From Isosphaeraceae bacterium (GTDB taxonomy: Bacteria > Planctomycetota > Planctomycetia > Isosphaerales > Isosphaeraceae), in assembly GCA_031291845.1 (NCBI GenBank), contig JARLIH010000048.1, positions 1 to 49,138 on the forward strand: DNA of 49,138 bases, written 5' to 3'. The notes under the pieces are model-generated. The model did not search any database. It was not told where the DNA came from and saw only the letters and a list, made by a program, of their open reading frames with translations. This document shows positions 10,098-19,363 of this stretch, piece by piece. The position numbers and the translations under genes are program-made. The first letter of the stretch is position 1, and each line of letters opens with the position of its first letter.

Positions 10098-11189
10098 ATG
10101 AAGGTCTTTCATTGCGGACATTGCGACCAGCTCGTGTTCTTTGAAAACAGCGCGTGCATGAGTTGTGGGCGTACGCTCGCCTATCTTCCCGACCGAACCG
10201 AGATGGGCACCCTCGAGCCTGCGACGGGGCACCAATGGCGCTTGCTCTCGGCGGGGAAGGGGGGGCAGGCGTACCGGCTCTGTCTGAACTACAGCCGGGA
10301 GAACGTCTGCAACTGGGCCGTAGCCGTCGATGACCCCAATCCGTATTGCCGGTCTTGCCGATTGAACCGGGTCATTCCCAACCTGAGCCGCTCCGGCACG
10401 CGCCAAGCCTGGGCGCGACTGGAGGCGGCCAAGCGCAGGCTGATCTATAGCTTGCTCTGCCTCGACCTCCCCGTGTCGGGCAAGGCCGAGGACCCCCAGC
10501 GCGGCCTGGCGTTCGACTTCCTTGCCGACCCCGACCCCGGCACGCCCGGGGCGGTCGCCGTCCCGACCGGGCACTTGAACGGGGTAATCACCATCAACAT
10601 CGCCGAAGCCGACGATGCCGAACGCGAGAAGCGGCGACTCCAGATGCACGAGCCGTACCGGACACTGCTGGGCCACTTCCGGCACGAGATCGGCCATTAC
10701 TACTGGGACCGGTTGATTGGAGGGACGGCCCGGATCGATCAATTTCGCCGGCTCTTCGGCGACGAGCGGCAGGACTACGGCCAGTTGCTCCATCGCCATC
10801 ACCAACAGGGCGCCCCGGCTGACTGGGCGAAGTCGTTCGTCTCCGCTTACGCCAGCGCTCATCCCTGGGAGGACTGGGCCGAAACATGGGCCCATTATCT
10901 GCACATTACCGACACACTGGAGACAGCGCTCCAGTGCGGCCTTTCCTTACAGCCGAGGCGATCAAACGAGCCCGAGTGGAAACTCGAGGTTGCCGACGTC
11001 GGCCAGCGGGCCTTGTCGTTTGATCTGATCGTCCAGCGCTGGTTCCCGCTGACCTACGTGCTCAACAATTTGAACCGCGGTATGGGGCTGCCCGACGCTT
11101 ATCCTTTCGTCCTCCCCACTCCGGTGCTCAACAAGCTCCGGTTTGTGCACGAGGTCGTCCGGGGACCCGAACCGTCTGCGCCGCGTTGA
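10098..11189 (+). CDS. Zinc-ribbon putative metallopeptidase (COG4307-like)
   Basis: A 363-aa protein with an N-terminal zinc ribbon (C6-x2-C9 and C20-x2-C23), a further Cys cluster around residues 70-95 (CLNYSRENVCNW, CRSCR), and a metallopeptidase signature HEIGH at residues 196-200. A second acidic/His segment, HPWEDWAETWAHYLH near residue 255, probably supplies the third metal ligand. This is the layout of the putative zinc-binding peptidase family often found as single conserved genes in soil bacteria. No signal peptide is seen, so it is probably cytoplasmic. ATG 10098 is chosen because the family signature starts at once with MKVFHCGHC; the upstream in-frame extension to 10011 has no family character. 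Substrates are unknown. It lies between the glucan synthase and the glycogen/trehalose genes with no obvious link to either. Confidence 0.82.
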   Translation: MKVFHCGHCDQLVFFENSACMSCGRTLAYLPDRTEMGTLEPATGHQWRLLSAGKGGQAYRLCLNYSRENVCNWAVAVDDPNPYCRSCRLNRVIPNLSRSGTRQAWARLEAAKRRLIYSLLCLDLPVSGKAEDPQRGLAFDFLADPDPGTPGAVAVPTGHLNGVITINIAEADDAEREKRRLQMHEPYRTLLGHFRHEIGHYYWDRLIGGTARIDQFRRLFGDERQDYGQLLHRHHQQGAPADWAKSFVSAYASAHPWEDWAETWAHYLHITDTLETALQCGLSLQPRRSNEPEWKLEVADVGQRALSFDLIVQRWFPLTYVLNNLNRGMGLPDAYPFVLPTPVLNKLRFVHEVVRGPEPSAPR

Positions 11190-11273
11190 CTCGCGAGGAA
11201 ATCGCGGCAAGGGGGAAAGACATGCCGAACCCCTTCTGATAGGAAGTCGAAGCCAACCCGAGGAGCACCGTGC

Positions 11274-13457
11274 ATGAGAGTATGGCCAGGGCAATCGTTT
11301 CCGTTGGGCGCAACGTGGGACGGTAAGGGAGTGAACTTCGCGCTGTTCTCCGAGCACGCCACGAAGGTGGAATTGTGCCTGTTCGATTCGCCCGACGCGA
11401 CGGCGGAGGCCGAGCGCATCCACCTGCGCGAACAAACCGATCAGGTCTGGCACGCCTACCTGCCCGACGTTAAGCCCGGACAGTTGTACGGCTACCGGGT
11501 CGACGGACCCTACGAGCCGCAGAAGGGTCACCGTTTCAACCCGCACAAGGTCGTTCTCGACCCCTTCGCCAAGGCGATCGGCCGCGACCTGCGCTGGGAC
11601 GATTCCCTGTTCGGCTACAAGGTCGGCGACCCCGAGGCCGACCTGTCCTGCGACGAGCGCGACAGCGCCCCCTTCGCACCGCTGGCGGTGGTGATCGACG
11701 GCGCCTTCACCTGGGGCGACGACCATCCGCCGCGGACATCCTGGCACAAAACCCTGATCTACGAACTGCACGTCAAGGGTTTCACGCAGCGCCATCCTGA
11801 CGTGCCCGAGAACCTGCGCGGCACCTACGCGGGCGTGGCCTCGGAGGCGGCCATCCAGCACCTGCTCAGCCTCGGCGTGACCGCAGTGGAGTTGATGCCG
11901 GTCCACTTCCACGTCGACGACCGCCACCTGGTCGAGAAGGGCCGCTGCAACTACTGGGGCTACAACACCCTGGCCTTCTTCGCCCCCGCGCTCCGCTGTG
12001 CCTCCCGCGATTCCGCGCGCGAGTCGGTGCAAGAGTTCAAGATGATGGTGCGTGCCTTGCATGCCGCCGGCATCGAGGTCATCCTCGACGTGGTCTACAA
12101 CCACACCGGCGAGGGGAGCCAACTGGGGCCGACGCTGTCCATGCGAGGGGTGGACAACGCCTCGTACTATCGGCTGAAGCCGGAGGACCCGCGCTATCAC
12201 ATGGACTTCACCGGCTGCGGCAACACCCTCAACATGCAGCACCCGCGCGTCCTGCAGTTGATCATGGACAGCCTGCGCTACTGGGTCACGGAAATGCACG
12301 TCGACGGTTTCCGTTTCGACCTGGCCAGCACGCTGGCGCGCGAGCTGTTTGCGGTCAACCGGCTGGGGACGTTCTTCGACGTCATCCTCCAGGACCCCGT
12401 GCTGTCGCAGGTCAAGCTTATCGCCGAGCCGTGGGACGTGGGCGAGGGGGGGTATCAGGTGGGTAACTTCCCGGTGCTCTGGACGGAGTGGAACGGCAAG
12501 TACCGCGACTGCGTCCGCCGCTTCTGGAAGGGCGACGGCGGGACCGCCTCCGAGTTCGCGACGCGCCTGGCCGGCTCCAGCGACCTGTACGCCTGGAGCG
12601 GCCGGCTGCCCCATGCCAGCATCAACTTCATCACGTGCCACGACGGCTTCACGCTCCAGGACCTGGTCAGCTACAACGACAAGCACAACGAGGCCAACGG
12701 CGAGGACAACAAGGACGGGGCCAACGACAACAATAGCTGGAACTGCGGCGCGGAAGGCGCGACCGACGACCCGGCCATCAACGCGCTGCGCGCAGCGCAG
12801 AAGCGCAACCTGATGGCGGCGCTGCTGCTGTCGCAGGGGGTGCCGATGATCTACGGCGGCGACGAGCTGAGCCACTCCCAAGGGGGCAACAACAACGCCT
12901 ACTCCCAGGACAGCGAAATGACATGGCTGAACTGGGCGTTGAACGAGGAGCAGAAGGGTTTTCTGGAGTTCGTGCGCACCGTGGCGCGCATCCGGGCCGA
13001 GCAGCCCGTCTTCCATCGCCGGCGCTTCTTCCTGATGCGTTCCATCCGCGGCTCCGACATCAAGGACATCTCCTGGCTCAGCCCCGCGGGCGAGGAGATG
13101 ACCGACGAGGACTGGAACGCAGGGTTCATCCGCTGCCTCGGAGTGCGCCTGGCCGGCGACCTGATTGGCGACGAGAACGAACACGGCGAGCCGATCGTCG
13201 GCGAGACACTGCTCTTGCTGTTCAACGCCCATCACGAGCCGATCCCTTTCACCCTGCCGGCGACGAAGTCCGAGCAGCACTGGGAACGCATGTTCGACAC
13301 GGCCGGGGCCGCCGGCGCAACGCCGCCAATGGGCGCGGGCGAGCGCTATCCGCTGCAGGGAAGGGCGCTGGCCGTCCTGCATATCCGGACCGCGCAAGAA
13401 GCCGGGCAGGCAGAGTCCGTCCGCAATGAGAGTCAGGGGACAGCCCAACCCGGCTAA
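11274..13457 (+). CDS. glgX: Glycogen/maltodextrin debranching enzyme GlgX/TreX
   Basis: A 727-aa GH13_11 isoamylase-type debranching enzyme that hydrolyses alpha-1,6 branches of glycogen. It has an N-terminal CBM48-like region (residues 1-150), then the GH13 barrel with [10 protein letters not shown], the nucleophile region DGFRFDLAS (about 344), the acid/base Glu in IAEPWDVG (about 384) and [18 protein letters not shown] (about 455). The length matches the family. ATG 11274 has a GAGGAG site upstream. The next gene is treY, and debranching enzymes of this family paired with TreY usually feed the TreX-TreY-TreZ route from glycogen to trehalose, so the name treX would suit equally well. Confidence 0.95.
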   Translation: MRVWPGQSFPLGATWDGKGVNFALFSEHATKVELCLFDSPDATAEAERIHLREQTDQVWHAYLPDVKPGQLYGYRVDGPYEPQKGHRFNPHKVVLDPFAKAIGRDLRWDDSLFGYKVGDPEADLSCDERDSAPFAPLAVVIDGAFTWGDDHPPRTSWHKTLIYELHVKGFTQRHPDVPENLRGTYAGVASEAAIQHLLSLGVTAVELMPVHFHVDDRHLVEKGRCNYWGYNTLAFFAPALRCASRDSARESVQEFKMMVRALHAAGIEVILDVVYNHTGEGSQLGPTLSMRGVDNASYYRLKPEDPRYHMDFTGCGNTLNMQHPRVLQLIMDSLRYWVTEMHVDGFRFDLASTLARELFAVNRLGTFFDVILQDPVLSQVKLIAEPWDVGEGGYQVGNFPVLWTEWNGKYRDCVRRFWKGDGGTASEFATRLAGSSDLYAWSGRLPHASINFITCHDGFTLQDLVSYNDKHNEANGEDNKDGANDNNSWNCGAEGATDDPAINALRAAQKRNLMAALLLSQGVPMIYGGDELSHSQGGNNNAYSQDSEMTWLNWALNEEQKGFLEFVRTVARIRAEQPVFHRRRFFLMRSIRGSDIKDISWLSPAGEEMTDEDWNAGFIRCLGVRLAGDLIGDENEHGEPIVGETLLLLFNAHHEPIPFTLPATKSEQHWERMFDTAGAAGATPPMGAGERYPLQGRALAVLHIRTAQEAGQAESVRNESQGTAQPG

Positions 13458-13459
13458 CG

Positions 13460-13494
13460 CCGCTCCCCGGACCGGGGCGTAGGTCCGGCAGCGG
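13460..13494 (+). terminator. Hairpin just after glgX
   Basis: CCGCT (13460-13464) and CCGGACC (13467-13473) pair with GGTCCGG (13482-13488) and AGCGG (13490-13494) around an 8-nt loop, with a small internal loop. It begins 3 nt after the glgX stop and precedes treY by about 100 nt. There is no T-run, so it may be an attenuating or RNA-stabilising hairpin instead of a true terminator. Confidence 0.4.
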
Positions 13495-13598
13495 AACGCG
13501 ACGTTGCGGGACGGACGGAAGACGGCTGGAGCGAACCGACTCAGGCGGCAGCCATCGTCGTATCACCTTGGGGCAACCGATGTGAGGCACCTTTACCG

Positions 13599-16500
13599 AT
13601 GTCAACGGTCGAAGATCTGCTCCAGAAGACGGCCCAATTCCTTGCCCAGCGGCACCGCTTGCTCGAATCGACCTACCGTTTGCAGTTCCACGCCGGATTC
13701 ACGTTCCGTGATGCCTGCGCCATCGTCCCCTACCTGAGCGAGCTGGGCATCACCCATTGTTACGCCTCCCCCTACCTCCAGGCGCGGGCGGGGAGCCAGC
13801 ACGGCTACGACATTACCAACCATCGGGCGCTCAACCCCGAGATCGGCTCGGAGGCGGAGTACGACGCGTTCGTCGCCGCGCTGCACGCCCATGGGATGGG
13901 CCAGATCCTCGATATCGTGCCCAACCACATGGGGATCGTCGGCAACGACAACGCCTGGTGGAACGACGTGCTCGAGAACGGCCCGTCGTCTCCGTACGCC
14001 GGTTACTTCGACATCGGCTGGCACGACTCGCCGCGGCCGAACCTCCACAACAGGGTCCTGCTGCCGATCCTGGCCGAGCCGTACGGCCAGGCCCTCGAGG
14101 CCCGGCAGATACGCCTGGCCTACGCGGTCGGGACCTTCACGCTGCACTACGCCGACCACCGCTTCCCCGTCTCGCTTCAAAGCTACGCGCAGATTCTGCG
14201 GACCAACCTGGAAGAGCTGCAGAGCACCCTGGGCGCGAACGTCGCGGCCCTGCACGAATACAACAATATCCTTATCTCTGCATCAAATCTCCCCAATCAT
14301 ACGGAGACGAATCCCGCCAGGGTCGCGGAGTACCAGCGCGAGCAGGAGGCGATCAAGCAGCGGCTCGCCACGCTCACCGAGAGCTGCGCCGAGGTGCGGG
14401 ACTCGGTCGCGAGGACCGTGGCCCTGCTCAACGGCACGGCCGGGGAACCGCACAGCTTCGACGCGCTCGAACGGCTGCTGGACGAACAGGCTTACCGCCT
14501 TGCGTTCTGGCGGGTCGCCTCGGACGAGATCAACTACCGCCGCTTCTTCGACATCAATGAGCTGGCGGCCCTGAACATGGAGAAGCCCGAGGTCTTCGCG
14601 GCAACCCACGAGCTGGTCCTGCGCCTGCTGGCTCAGGGCAAGGCCGACGGTCTGCGCATCGATCACATCGACGGCCTGTACGACCCCAAGCAGTACCTCC
14701 GCCGGCTCCAGCAGCACTACGTCCTCGCCTGCGCCCGCGAAGTCGCTCGTGCGGACCCGGTCTGGCACGGCCGGGACTGGCAAGAGCTGGAAAGGTCCCT
14801 CCTCGAAATGATCGGCGAGGCCGGCCCGGACGGTGCCCCGGGCCTTCCAGGTTGCCCCCTCTACGTCGTGGTCGAGAAGATCCTCGGCGCCAACGAACAA
14901 CTGCCCCCCGATTGGGACACCCACGGCACGAGCGGCTACGACTTCGTGAACGTGGTGAACGGCCTCTTCGTCGACCCAGGCGGCGAGCAGCCACTGACCA
15001 GGCTCTACCAGCAGAGGACCGGGACTGCCCCCTTCGCCGAAGTCGTGTATCAAAACAAGTTGCTCATCCTCCAGACCGCGCTCGCCAGCGAGCTACAGAT
15101 GCTGACCAGCCAGCTCGACCGCCTGGCGCAGCACGACCGGTCGTCTCGCGACTTTACCCTGAACGGCCTGCGCTTCGCCCTCGCGCAGGTGATCGCCTCT
15201 TTTCCGGTTTACCGCTCCTATATCTCCGCGGAAGGGGTCCACGATTCAGACTACAAGTACGTGGAAGCCGCCGTGCGCCGGGCCTCGACCCGGAACCCGA
15301 CGCTGAGCCGGTCGCTATTCCGCTTCGTGCGCGACATCCTCCTGCTCCGCGACCCGGAGTCGACCGTGGAGGAAGACCGGGCCGAGCAGTGCCACTTCGC
15401 CGGCAAGTTCCAGCAGGTCACCGCTCCGGTGATGGCGATGGGCCTGGAGGATACATCGTTCTATGTCTACAACCGCCTGCTCGCGCTGAACGAGGTGGGC
15501 GGAGATCCAGCGCGCTTCGGGGTGGCACCCGGGGCGGTCCACCAATTCCACCAGAGCCGCCAGGCGAAATGGCCCCGGGCGCTCTCTCCGTTGTCCACGC
15601 ACGATACCAAGCGCGGTGAGGACGTGCGGGCCCGCCTGAACGTCCTGTCGGAACTGCCGGAGGAATGGGGGGAATGCCTGGAGCGCTGGAGCCTGTTCAA
15701 CGCGCCGCACCGCACGCTCGTCGACGAGGTCTTCGTGCCGGACGCGAACGAGGAGTACCTGCTTTACCAGACACTCCTCGGCGCCTGGCCCGCCGTTCCG
15801 TGCGGCCCCGAGGAGTACGCCGAGTTCGTCGAGCGGATCCAGGAGTACATGGTCAAGGCGCTGCACGAGGCAAAGGTTCACACCAGTTGGATCAACCCGT
15901 ACGAAGCCTATGACGACGCCGTCCGGCAGTTCGTTGCACGCATCCTGGACGAGCAGTTGAGCGGCCCCTTCTTGCAGGACCTGCGGGCGTTCCAGCAGCG
16001 GGTGAGCCATTTCGGACTGCTCAACGGGCTCGCGCAAACGCTGTTGAAAATCACCCTACCGGGAGTCGCCGACACCTACCAAGGCACCGAATGGTGGGAC
16101 TTCAGCCTGGTGGACCCGGACAACCGCCGTCCCGTCGACTACGAACGCCGGCACGAATCGCTCCGCGCATTGCAGAATCAGACGGCTCGGGCCGGGCCGG
16201 ATCGAAGGGAGTTGGCACGCGCGCTGACCCGCTCCATGCAGGACGGTCGCATCAAATTATACGTCACCACGCAGTCCCTCCATTGTCGCCGCAACCACCC
16301 GGGACTGTTCTCGACCGGCGAATACCTGCCGGCGGAGGCCACCGGTCCCGGGCGGGACCACGTCTTCGGGTTTTCCCGGCGCCTGGGAGACCGGCAGGCC
16401 ATCGTGGCCGTACCTCGCCTCCTCACGCGCCTGGTCCCGGGACCGGAAGGCCTTCCCCTCGGCGCGGAAGTCTGGCGGAACACCCGGCTACTGCTGCCCG

Positions 16501-16691
16501 GCGTCGAGCCCGAACCACGCTGGCATAATCTGTTCACGGGCGAAATTCTCACCTGCGTGGAGCTGCAAGGGCGACCCGCACTGTCCCTGGCCGACGTGTT
16601 CGCGCATTTCCCGGTTGCCCTGTTGTTGTCGAGGAGTGAGGGCCCATCAGAAGAACGCCGCGCGGGCATGATGACCATCGAGAAATCCTGA
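13599..16691 (+). CDS. treY: Maltooligosyltrehalose synthase TreY
   Basis: A 1030-aa GH13_26 enzyme that converts the reducing-end alpha-1,4 bond of maltodextrins to alpha,alpha-1,1, giving maltooligosyl trehalose. Diagnostic segments are TYRLQFHAGFTFRDACAIVP at the N-terminus, SPYLQARAGSQHGYDITNH (about 60), VPNHMG (about 105), the catalytic Asp region DGLRIDHIDGLYDP (about 350), the Glu in YVVVEKILG (about 423) and LSTHDTKRGEDVRARLN (about 665). It is somewhat long for the family. It is preceded by the debranching enzyme, as in TreXYZ loci, but no treZ hydrolase gene is present in this window. It ends 28 nt before a convergent gene. Confidence 0.95.
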   Translation: MSTVEDLLQKTAQFLAQRHRLLESTYRLQFHAGFTFRDACAIVPYLSELGITHCYASPYLQARAGSQHGYDITNHRALNPEIGSEAEYDAFVAALHAHGMGQILDIVPNHMGIVGNDNAWWNDVLENGPSSPYAGYFDIGWHDSPRPNLHNRVLLPILAEPYGQALEARQIRLAYAVGTFTLHYADHRFPVSLQSYAQILRTNLEELQSTLGANVAALHEYNNILISASNLPNHTETNPARVAEYQREQEAIKQRLATLTESCAEVRDSVARTVALLNGTAGEPHSFDALERLLDEQAYRLAFWRVASDEINYRRFFDINELAALNMEKPEVFAATHELVLRLLAQGKADGLRIDHIDGLYDPKQYLRRLQQHYVLACAREVARADPVWHGRDWQELERSLLEMIGEAGPDGAPGLPGCPLYVVVEKILGANEQLPPDWDTHGTSGYDFVNVVNGLFVDPGGEQPLTRLYQQRTGTAPFAEVVYQNKLLILQTALASELQMLTSQLDRLAQHDRSSRDFTLNGLRFALAQVIASFPVYRSYISAEGVHDSDYKYVEAAVRRASTRNPTLSRSLFRFVRDILLLRDPESTVEEDRAEQCHFAGKFQQVTAPVMAMGLEDTSFYVYNRLLALNEVGGDPARFGVAPGAVHQFHQSRQAKWPRALSPLSTHDTKRGEDVRARLNVLSELPEEWGECLERWSLFNAPHRTLVDEVFVPDANEEYLLYQTLLGAWPAVPCGPEEYAEFVERIQEYMVKALHEAKVHTSWINPYEAYDDAVRQFVARILDEQLSGPFLQDLRAFQQRVSHFGLLNGLAQTLLKITLPGVADTYQGTEWWDFSLVDPDNRRPVDYERRHESLRALQNQTARAGPDRRELARALTRSMQDGRIKLYVTTQSLHCRRNHPGLFSTGEYLPAEATGPGRDHVFGFSRRLGDRQAIVAVPRLLTRLVPGPEGLPLGAEVWRNTRLLLPGVEPEPRWHNLFTGEILTCVELQGRPALSLADVFAHFPVALLLSRSEGPSEERRAGMMTIEKS

Positions 16692-16719
16692 AAACGATCT
16701 TCGGTGTTTCCATGTCTCG

Positions 16720-17031
16720 TCAACATCCGCGCATCGATGGCGTGCGAATTGGTATCGGCACGGCCTCCCCCTCGAACGCCATGTAGAACTCGCCATCGAG
16801 CCTTACGCCCAGCTCGTGGCCGTAGCGCGCGATCAGCTCGGCCTTCACGGAATCGACGATGCGCCCGACTACACCGTTCGTCGAGTGCCATTCCCTGACG
16901 CAACCGCCGACTTCCCGGATCTCCGCGGCCATCCGGCTCTTCGACTGGGTCGTCCTCCCGCTGTTGCGATAGAAGACCATGATGCCCACGCAACGGGCGA
17001 TCGTCTCCTCAACCTCGCGATCGGTCGCCAT
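16720..17031 (-). CDS. Hypothetical protein, 103 aa
   Basis: I do not recognise this family. The protein is soluble, with no signal peptide or membrane segment. It has an amphipathic first half (DREVEETIARCVGIMVFYRN, then a basic stretch) and a C-terminal beta-rich segment (GVRLDGEFYMAFEGEAVPIP) that ends in Cys. ATG 17031 is preferred because AGAGGAATCCTC lies just upstream; an in-frame extension to 17166 lacks a ribosome site. It is convergent with treY and probably the last gene of, or a neighbour to, the minus-strand stress cluster. Confidence 0.55.
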   Translation of the reverse strand: MATDREVEETIARCVGIMVFYRNSGRTTQSKSRMAAEIREVGGCVREWHSTNGVVGRIVDSVKAELIARYGHELGVRLDGEFYMAFEGEAVPIPIRTPSMRGC

Positions 17032-17393
17032 GAGGATTCCTCTCAAGGGGTGGTGCGGGAATGGGGATGGGACGATGGTCTCTTCTCGTTGGCGCGTCAC
17101 CAGCGCCCTTACATCGAGCCAGCCAGCGCTGACTGCTCGCCGGGAGACGCTCGGGATCGCACCCATGTTCTATTCGACCCGATCAGCGCACGTGGCGAAG
17201 TGCGTCGAATCGGTGATCGGCATCGATGCCGATTTAACATCCGCGGCGCCGGAAATCGCCTGCGGCGGAGCAGGAACGTCCACGTGGCGCGAGCCGCTTG
17301 CTTGAATTCTGCGTTGGCCCCGGAACCACACCGTTCGACCACCAGGAGGAGCCAACGCCCGAGGGCCGCGGGGGCCCTCGGGGCGCGACAGTC
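17032..17393. other. Intergenic region without a recognisable gene
   Basis: Open frames here are short and lack both ribosome sites and recognisable composition. The only structure seen is the hairpin at 17358-17382, plus the presumed promoter of the minus-strand 103-aa gene near 17040-17150. Confidence 0.5.
17358..17382 (-). terminator. 10-bp perfect hairpin downstream of the His-rich gene
   Basis: CCCGAGGGCC (17358-17367) and GGCCCTCGGG (17373-17382) form a perfect 10-bp stem with a 5-nt GCGGG loop. It lies 12 nt after the stop of the minus-strand His-rich gene. No T-run follows, so the terminator role is inferred from position. Confidence 0.5.
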
Positions 17394-17603
17394 CTACTTG
17401 TGCGAGTGCTGGTGTGCGCTCGTGGTGTGCTTATGGCCTTGCTCGCTGTGGTGCTGGGCCGCCTCCGCGTGTTTCTTGGCCGGCTCGTGCTCGCCCGATT
17501 CGTGGTGGTGGGCCGCCTCCAGGTGGTGGTGCGCGGCGGCTGCGTGGTGTGCGGCCGCTTGATGGTGGTGCTCGGTCGAGGGATGCTTCGTGGTCGCTGA
17601 CAT
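17394..17603 (-). CDS. Small histidine-rich protein
   Basis: A 69-aa protein, roughly one third His, with runs such as TEHHHQAAAHHAAAAHHH and many Ala, Glu and Lys residues. The composition suggests binding of transition metals such as Ni, Zn or Cu, or pH buffering, but there is no defined domain. ATG 17603 is chosen because AAGGAGA lies 8 nt upstream; the longer frame to 17705 has no ribosome site. Similar His/Ala-rich small proteins often sit with stress genes in planctomycetes and proteobacteria. It lies 3' of the CsbD/DUF883-like gene on the same strand. Confidence 0.65.
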   Translation of the reverse strand: MSATTKHPSTEHHHQAAAHHAAAAHHHLEAAHHHESGEHEPAKKHAEAAQHHSEQGHKHTTSAHQHSHK

Positions 17604-17729
17604 CGGTCGTTCTCCTTCAGGGCTGCGGTCGGTAGTCATCGAGGCCCGCCGAAAGTCGGCGTCCCCGAACTCAGCAGAGTGCTTTGCAGAAAACCCGCGG
17701 TACAAGGCCGGTCGAGCCGTGTTTGCGGC

Positions 17730-18119
17730 TCATCGGTGACGGAGCGACAGTCCCACGATCAGGCCGGCCACCAGACCGATCCCTAAGATCGCCAGCACCG
17801 AACGCGTCGGGTTGTCGCGGACCAGGTCCTCCGCCCTGCCGTAGCGCTCTCGCGCTTGCTCGCCGGCCTGGTGGGCAAAGTGGCCCACGGCCTCGGCCGC
17901 ATGCGACACGGCCGAGGAACCCTGCGCGGTCATGTCCGAAAGGACTTTCTCGATCGCTTCCCGCGCCTCGCCCGTCCGCTTCTGGATGCGGTCGACGAGT
18001 TGGTCGACATTGCCCAACTGGACGCGGAGGTCGTCGTCGGTCAGTTGCCCCCAGCGCTCCTTCGCCTCGCTCCGTAGCGCGTGCCACTGACTTTGAATCG
18101 TTTGAGGATTGCCGGACAT
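17730..18119 (-). CDS. CsbD-like/DUF883 membrane-anchored stress protein
   Basis: A 129-aa protein. Residues 5-45 resemble the CsbD fold (IQSQWHALRSEAKERWGQLT, then a short DDL segment). Residues 45-100 are a long amphipathic helix, and the C-terminus is one hydrophobic segment (SVLAILGIGLVAGLIVGLSL) ending in RHR. The C-terminal helix-plus-tail anchor matches the YqjD/ElaB (DUF883) type, whose members bind ribosomes at the inner membrane in stationary phase. The exact role here is unknown. The gene is in the minus-strand stress cluster, and its N-terminus is closely paralogous in style to the CsbD gene at 19101-19304. Confidence 0.75.
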   Translation of the reverse strand: MSGNPQTIQSQWHALRSEAKERWGQLTDDDLRVQLGNVDQLVDRIQKRTGEAREAIEKVLSDMTAQGSSAVSHAAEAVGHFAHQAGEQARERYGRAEDLVRDNPTRSVLAILGIGLVAGLIVGLSLRHR

Positions 18120-18191
18120 CTCGATGGGACTCCCTGGGTTGTTGGATCGCCGGCCCTCTGGGCGGGGCGAGCGGCCGGTGTTGCGTTCTCA

Positions 18192-18362
18192 TCAAAGGGC
18201 CGACCCTCGCCGCCGGCCGAAGATCAGCGAGACGACGAACATGGCCAGGAAAACGAACAGCAGGATCTTGGCGACCCAGGCGAGCGTGCCACCGAGTGCC
18301 ACGAAGCCGAAAACGCCGGCAAGCAGGGCAAGGACCAAGAACACGAGTGCGTAGTAAAGCAT
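18192..18362 (-). CDS. DUF1328/YtjA-family small membrane protein
   Basis: A 56-aa protein with two hydrophobic segments, [20 protein letters not shown] and the segment around [20 protein letters not shown], and a basic C-terminus. This is the typical DUF1328 (YtjA) pattern of a stress-associated inner-membrane peptide of unknown function. ATG 18362 has AAGGAAG upstream; the in-frame extension to 18467 is discarded because the family starts exactly at MLYYAL. Confidence 0.85.
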   Translation of the reverse strand: MLYYALVFLVLALLAGVFGFVALGGTLAWVAKILLFVFLAMFVVSLIFGRRRGSAL

Positions 18363-18489
18363 GGAGCTGCTTCCTTTCTGATACGGAGAACCGGGCACGC
18401 CGCTCGAAAAAGAGGGCGCCCCCTGCGCAGGGCCAAGAAAGCGGGAGAAACGATGGGCCGTCGACACGCCCGCGTCCTTCCCTCTGCGG

Positions 18490-18936
18490 CTACTTCTTGG
18501 CCACGGTGAACTGGACGTCGTTCGAGGCGTCGGCCCCTCTCGTCGGATGTCCCGTCACCTTGACGGTAAAGTCACCCAGCGACGCGTCGGCGTCCGCCTT
18601 CAACTTGAGTTTCGTTTCCGTGTCTCCGTGCTTGATCACGGGTTGAACGGATTCGATGGTCACGCCTTTGGGCCCCTCGGCGACCTTGAGGCGGACGTCT
18701 TCGCTGAAGTTCCTTCCCCTCTTGATGCCGATCGAGACCTCTTGTTCGCCCCCCTGTTGGAGGGTGGTCGACATCGGGGGCACGCTCAAGTTGAACGTGT
18801 TATCGGCCTCGCCATAGGCGGGCTGCTTCTGGGACGGGCTGGTCACTCCCGGTCCGCCCGCCGTACCCTGGTTGCAGCCGGACAAGGCGACCACGGCGAG
18901 CGCCATGATCAACCGAGTGGCAAGTGTTTGTTTCAA
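18490..18936 (-). CDS. Lipoprotein with a beta-sandwich-like domain
   Basis: A 148-aa predicted lipoprotein. The signal sequence [21 protein letters not shown] ends in an LSGC lipobox, so Cys21 should be lipidated. The mature part has a disordered linker and then a beta-rich segment (about 45-148) with [35 protein letters not shown] and a C-terminal FTVAKK, like the immunoglobulin-like lipoproteins common in Gemmata-type planctomycetes. The start is taken as TTG 18936 because AGGAG lies 7 nt upstream and this yields a complete signal peptide; ATG 18906 would truncate it. It is probably an envelope protein of unknown function. Confidence 0.75.
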   Translation of the reverse strand: MKQTLATRLIMALAVVALSGCNQGTAGGPGVTSPSQKQPAYGEADNTFNLSVPPMSTTLQQGGEQEVSIGIKRGRNFSEDVRLKVAEGPKGVTIESVQPVIKHGDTETKLKLKADADASLGDFTVKVTGHPTRGADASNDVQFTVAKK

Positions 18937-19100
18937 GCGATTGCTCCTGTCAAGAAACCGCGGCCCCGCCGTCGTCACCCGAAATTGGGCTGGAACGAAG
19001 GGACGAAGTTGGACGTGATGAACTGGCCCCGAGCCCGGCATCCCGCGAACGGGTGGCCGCCCCGACTCGGGAACGGCATGCCCGGGCGCCCGCGGTGGGC

Positions 19101-19304
19101 TCAGTGCTTGAGCGCCTTCGCGAATCGGTCGATTTCCATCTCCGCGTGGTCCTTGGCGTAGCCGTATTTTTCTTGAAGGAGGCCAGCCAGTTGGTCGCGC
19201 TTCCCGGCGATGGTCGTCAGCTCGTCGTCGGTCAGCTTGCCCCACTTTTCCTTCACGTGGCCCCGGAATTGTTTCCATTCGCCTGCAACCTGATCCCAGT
19301 TCAT
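19101..19304 (-). CDS. CsbD family stress protein
   Basis: A 67-aa protein beginning MNWDQVAGEWKQFRGHVKEK, followed by WGKLTDDELTTIAGKRDQLA and LLQEKYGYAKDHAEMEIDRF: the full CsbD signature (WNQ..G.WKQ..GK.K..WG.LTDD). The founding member is a sigma-B-dependent general stress protein of Bacillus; the biochemical role is unknown. ATG 19304 is preferred, with GAGGAGA upstream, over an in-frame ATG at 19340. Confidence 0.92.
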   Translation of the reverse strand: MNWDQVAGEWKQFRGHVKEKWGKLTDDELTTIAGKRDQLAGLLQEKYGYAKDHAEMEIDRFAKALKH

Positions 19305-19363
19305 GACCGGTCTCCTCAATAGCCGGACCGTTCTGTTCAAGACTCACACATGGTTGTATCTGC

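Noticed and set aside
10962..13448. 828-aa open frame on the minus strand
   Set aside because: It is antisense to glgX and has no recognisable motifs; glgX has the full GH13 signature.
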